Shown here: one piece after another, positions 63,355-64,000 of the stretch
Layout of the letters: each line of letters begins with the position of its first letter
Numbering within the stretch: the stretch's first letter is position 1
Source: Rhizobium sp. SL42
Lineage (GTDB): Bacteria; Pseudomonadota; Alphaproteobacteria; Rhizobiales; Rhizobiaceae
Assembly (NCBI RefSeq): GCF_021729845.1
Contig: NZ_CP063397.1
Coordinates: 386,001 to 450,000, forward strand
Direction: 5' to 3'
DNA length: 64,000 nt
Position numbers and translations under genes: made by a program
The notes under the pieces: generated by a model
Seen by the model: only the letters and a program-made list of their open reading frames with translations
What the model was told of the DNA's origin: nothing
Databases searched by the model: none

Positions 63355-64000
63355 TCATCCGGCGACCTCCGCCCCGGCCAGAAGCCAGCCGTCGGACAAT
63401 GGGTGATCGGCATGAAGTGGCAGAGAAACCACCTGCCCGTCCCGTGCCGATGCATAGATCGCGGTCATCAGTTCGACAGAGTGATATCCCTCCTCCAGCG
63501 ACGGCAGATAGAGGTCGGCTCCTCCGGTCAGGCGGGCATGCATGTCGCTGAACTGACCGGCAAACCGATGCGGTATGTCGGGAACGGATGCCACAATGGC
63601 ATCGATCTCGGCCTGACGCCCCGGATCGCTTGCCTCGAACGTCCAGGGTCCAGCGCCAATCTGATAGGGATTGGTGCTTGATGTCATGGTCACATGTTCG
63701 AACAAGGCCCTGAAACGCGATGTATTTCCGGCCGCACCCAAGGTGATCGACGACGTCACCAGCGCGCCTTCGGCCGTCCGCATGCTGATCGCCGCACAAT
63801 CCTCCGTCTCGATTGGGTTGACCCGCGTGTCGAGAAATGCCGCCACTTGAACGATGTTACCGACCAGATGGCAGACGAGGTTATGCGCGTGGCAGGCATG
63901 GCTGACGATCGCACCGCCCAACTCGCCCGTCCACGTGCCGCGCCAGCGCTCCGCATAATAATCTGCGCCACGTTGCCAATGGGTCTCCAGCGACAGGGCA
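63355..64000 (-). CDS. Gfo/Idh/MocA family oxidoreductase, partial at right edge
   Basis: The C-terminal 215 or so residues of a sugar- or inositol-type NAD-dependent dehydrogenase; the frame is open to the end of the window, so the N-terminal Rossmann domain lies beyond it. Visible are the substrate-domain segments GGAIVSHACHAHNLVCHLVG (metal- or substrate-side histidines) and the C-terminal EEGYHSVELMTAIYASARDG, typical of the family. The substrate is unknown. It is on the opposite strand from lysR and belongs to a cluster that continues to the right. Confidence 0.85.
   Translation of the reverse strand, partial: ALSLETHWQRGADYYAERWRGTWTGELGGAIVSHACHAHNLVCHLVGNIVQVAAFLDTRVNPIETEDCAAISMRTAEGALVTSSITLGAAGNTSRFRALFEHVTMTSSTNPYQIGAGPWTFEASDPGRQAEIDAIVASVPDIPHRFAGQFSDMHARLTGGADLYLPSLEEGYHSVELMTAIYASARDGQVVSLPLHADHPLSDGWLLAGAEVAG

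Noticed and set aside
1..64000. tRNA, rRNA, CRISPR, insertion sequences or prophage
   Set aside because: I looked for cloverleaf-like stretches, spaced repeats, transposase or integrase motifs and terminal inverted repeats and saw none.

Overview
The window reads as a chromosomal segment of a member of the Rhizobiaceae (Rhizobium, Agrobacterium, Ensifer and relatives; I cannot fix the genus). The basis is the pair of cyclic beta-1,2-glucan genes (ndvB/chvB and ndvA/chvA), a rhizobial-type pyruvate carboxylase, the phbAB/phaR polyhydroxybutyrate locus, an alphaproteobacterial CarD / 7Fe ferredoxin / S4 protein / SUV3-like helicase block, high-GC coding DNA and a GGAAC-N17-CGTT general-stress promoter. 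I found no rRNA, tRNA, CRISPR array, transposase, phage gene or replication origin. The DNA looks vertically inherited, with accessory sugar and aromatic catabolic cassettes.

Layout. (1) 1-5100, minus strand: carD, fdxA, an S4 RNA-binding protein and a SUV3-like RNA helicase whose stop codon lies one base before the S4 start. (2) 5190-7154: a stress-type cassette (alpha/beta hydrolase, DUF3309 peptide, glycine-zipper lipoprotein) behind a sigma-EcfG-type promoter and flanked by two diverged copies of a 120-base non-coding element. (3) 7161-10054: PHB synthesis genes phbA-phbB, divergent from their regulator phaR. (4) 10118-17323: housekeeping genes (membrane protein, rpmF, GST, mtgA, ispA-hisC, a LysE exporter, an OmpA-type lipoprotein, ispG). 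(5) 17422-25084: TetR plus a two-subunit molybdenum hydroxylase, MFS and EamA transporters, and a TetR-aminotransferase operon.

(6) 25401-40389: the cyclic glucan locus. ndvB makes periplasmic cyclic beta-1,2-glucan and ndvA exports it. Between them lie pyc and a solo LuxR-type regulator that keeps the acyl-homoserine-lactone contact residues. A perfect 12-bp inverted repeat separates luxR from ndvA. (7) 40439-42038: an SDR and a phosphodiesterase-like protein.

(8) 42150-51442: a tightly coupled galactoside operon (binding protein, two CUT1 permeases, GH36 alpha-galactosidase, MalK-type ATPase, GH42 beta-galactosidase) with a divergent AraC regulator. (9) 51461-60643: an apparent non-phosphorylating deoxysugar pathway, probably for L-fucose or a stereochemical relative (a GntR regulator with two winged-helix regions, UxaA-type dehydratase, aldose dehydrogenase, FucU mutarotase, ribose-class ABC importer, zinc dehydrogenase). 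(10) 60703-63335: an esterase and ring-cleaving VOC dioxygenase resembling MhqD/MhqO, with a divergent LysR regulator. (11) A Gfo/Idh/MocA oxidoreductase runs off the right edge.

Several genes start at non-ATG codons chosen by their Shine-Dalgarno sequences: TTG for the helicase, pyc and ndvA; GTG for the UxaA-type gene, the molybdenum-enzyme small subunit, luxR and lysR. All calls come from reading the sequence; no database search was run.
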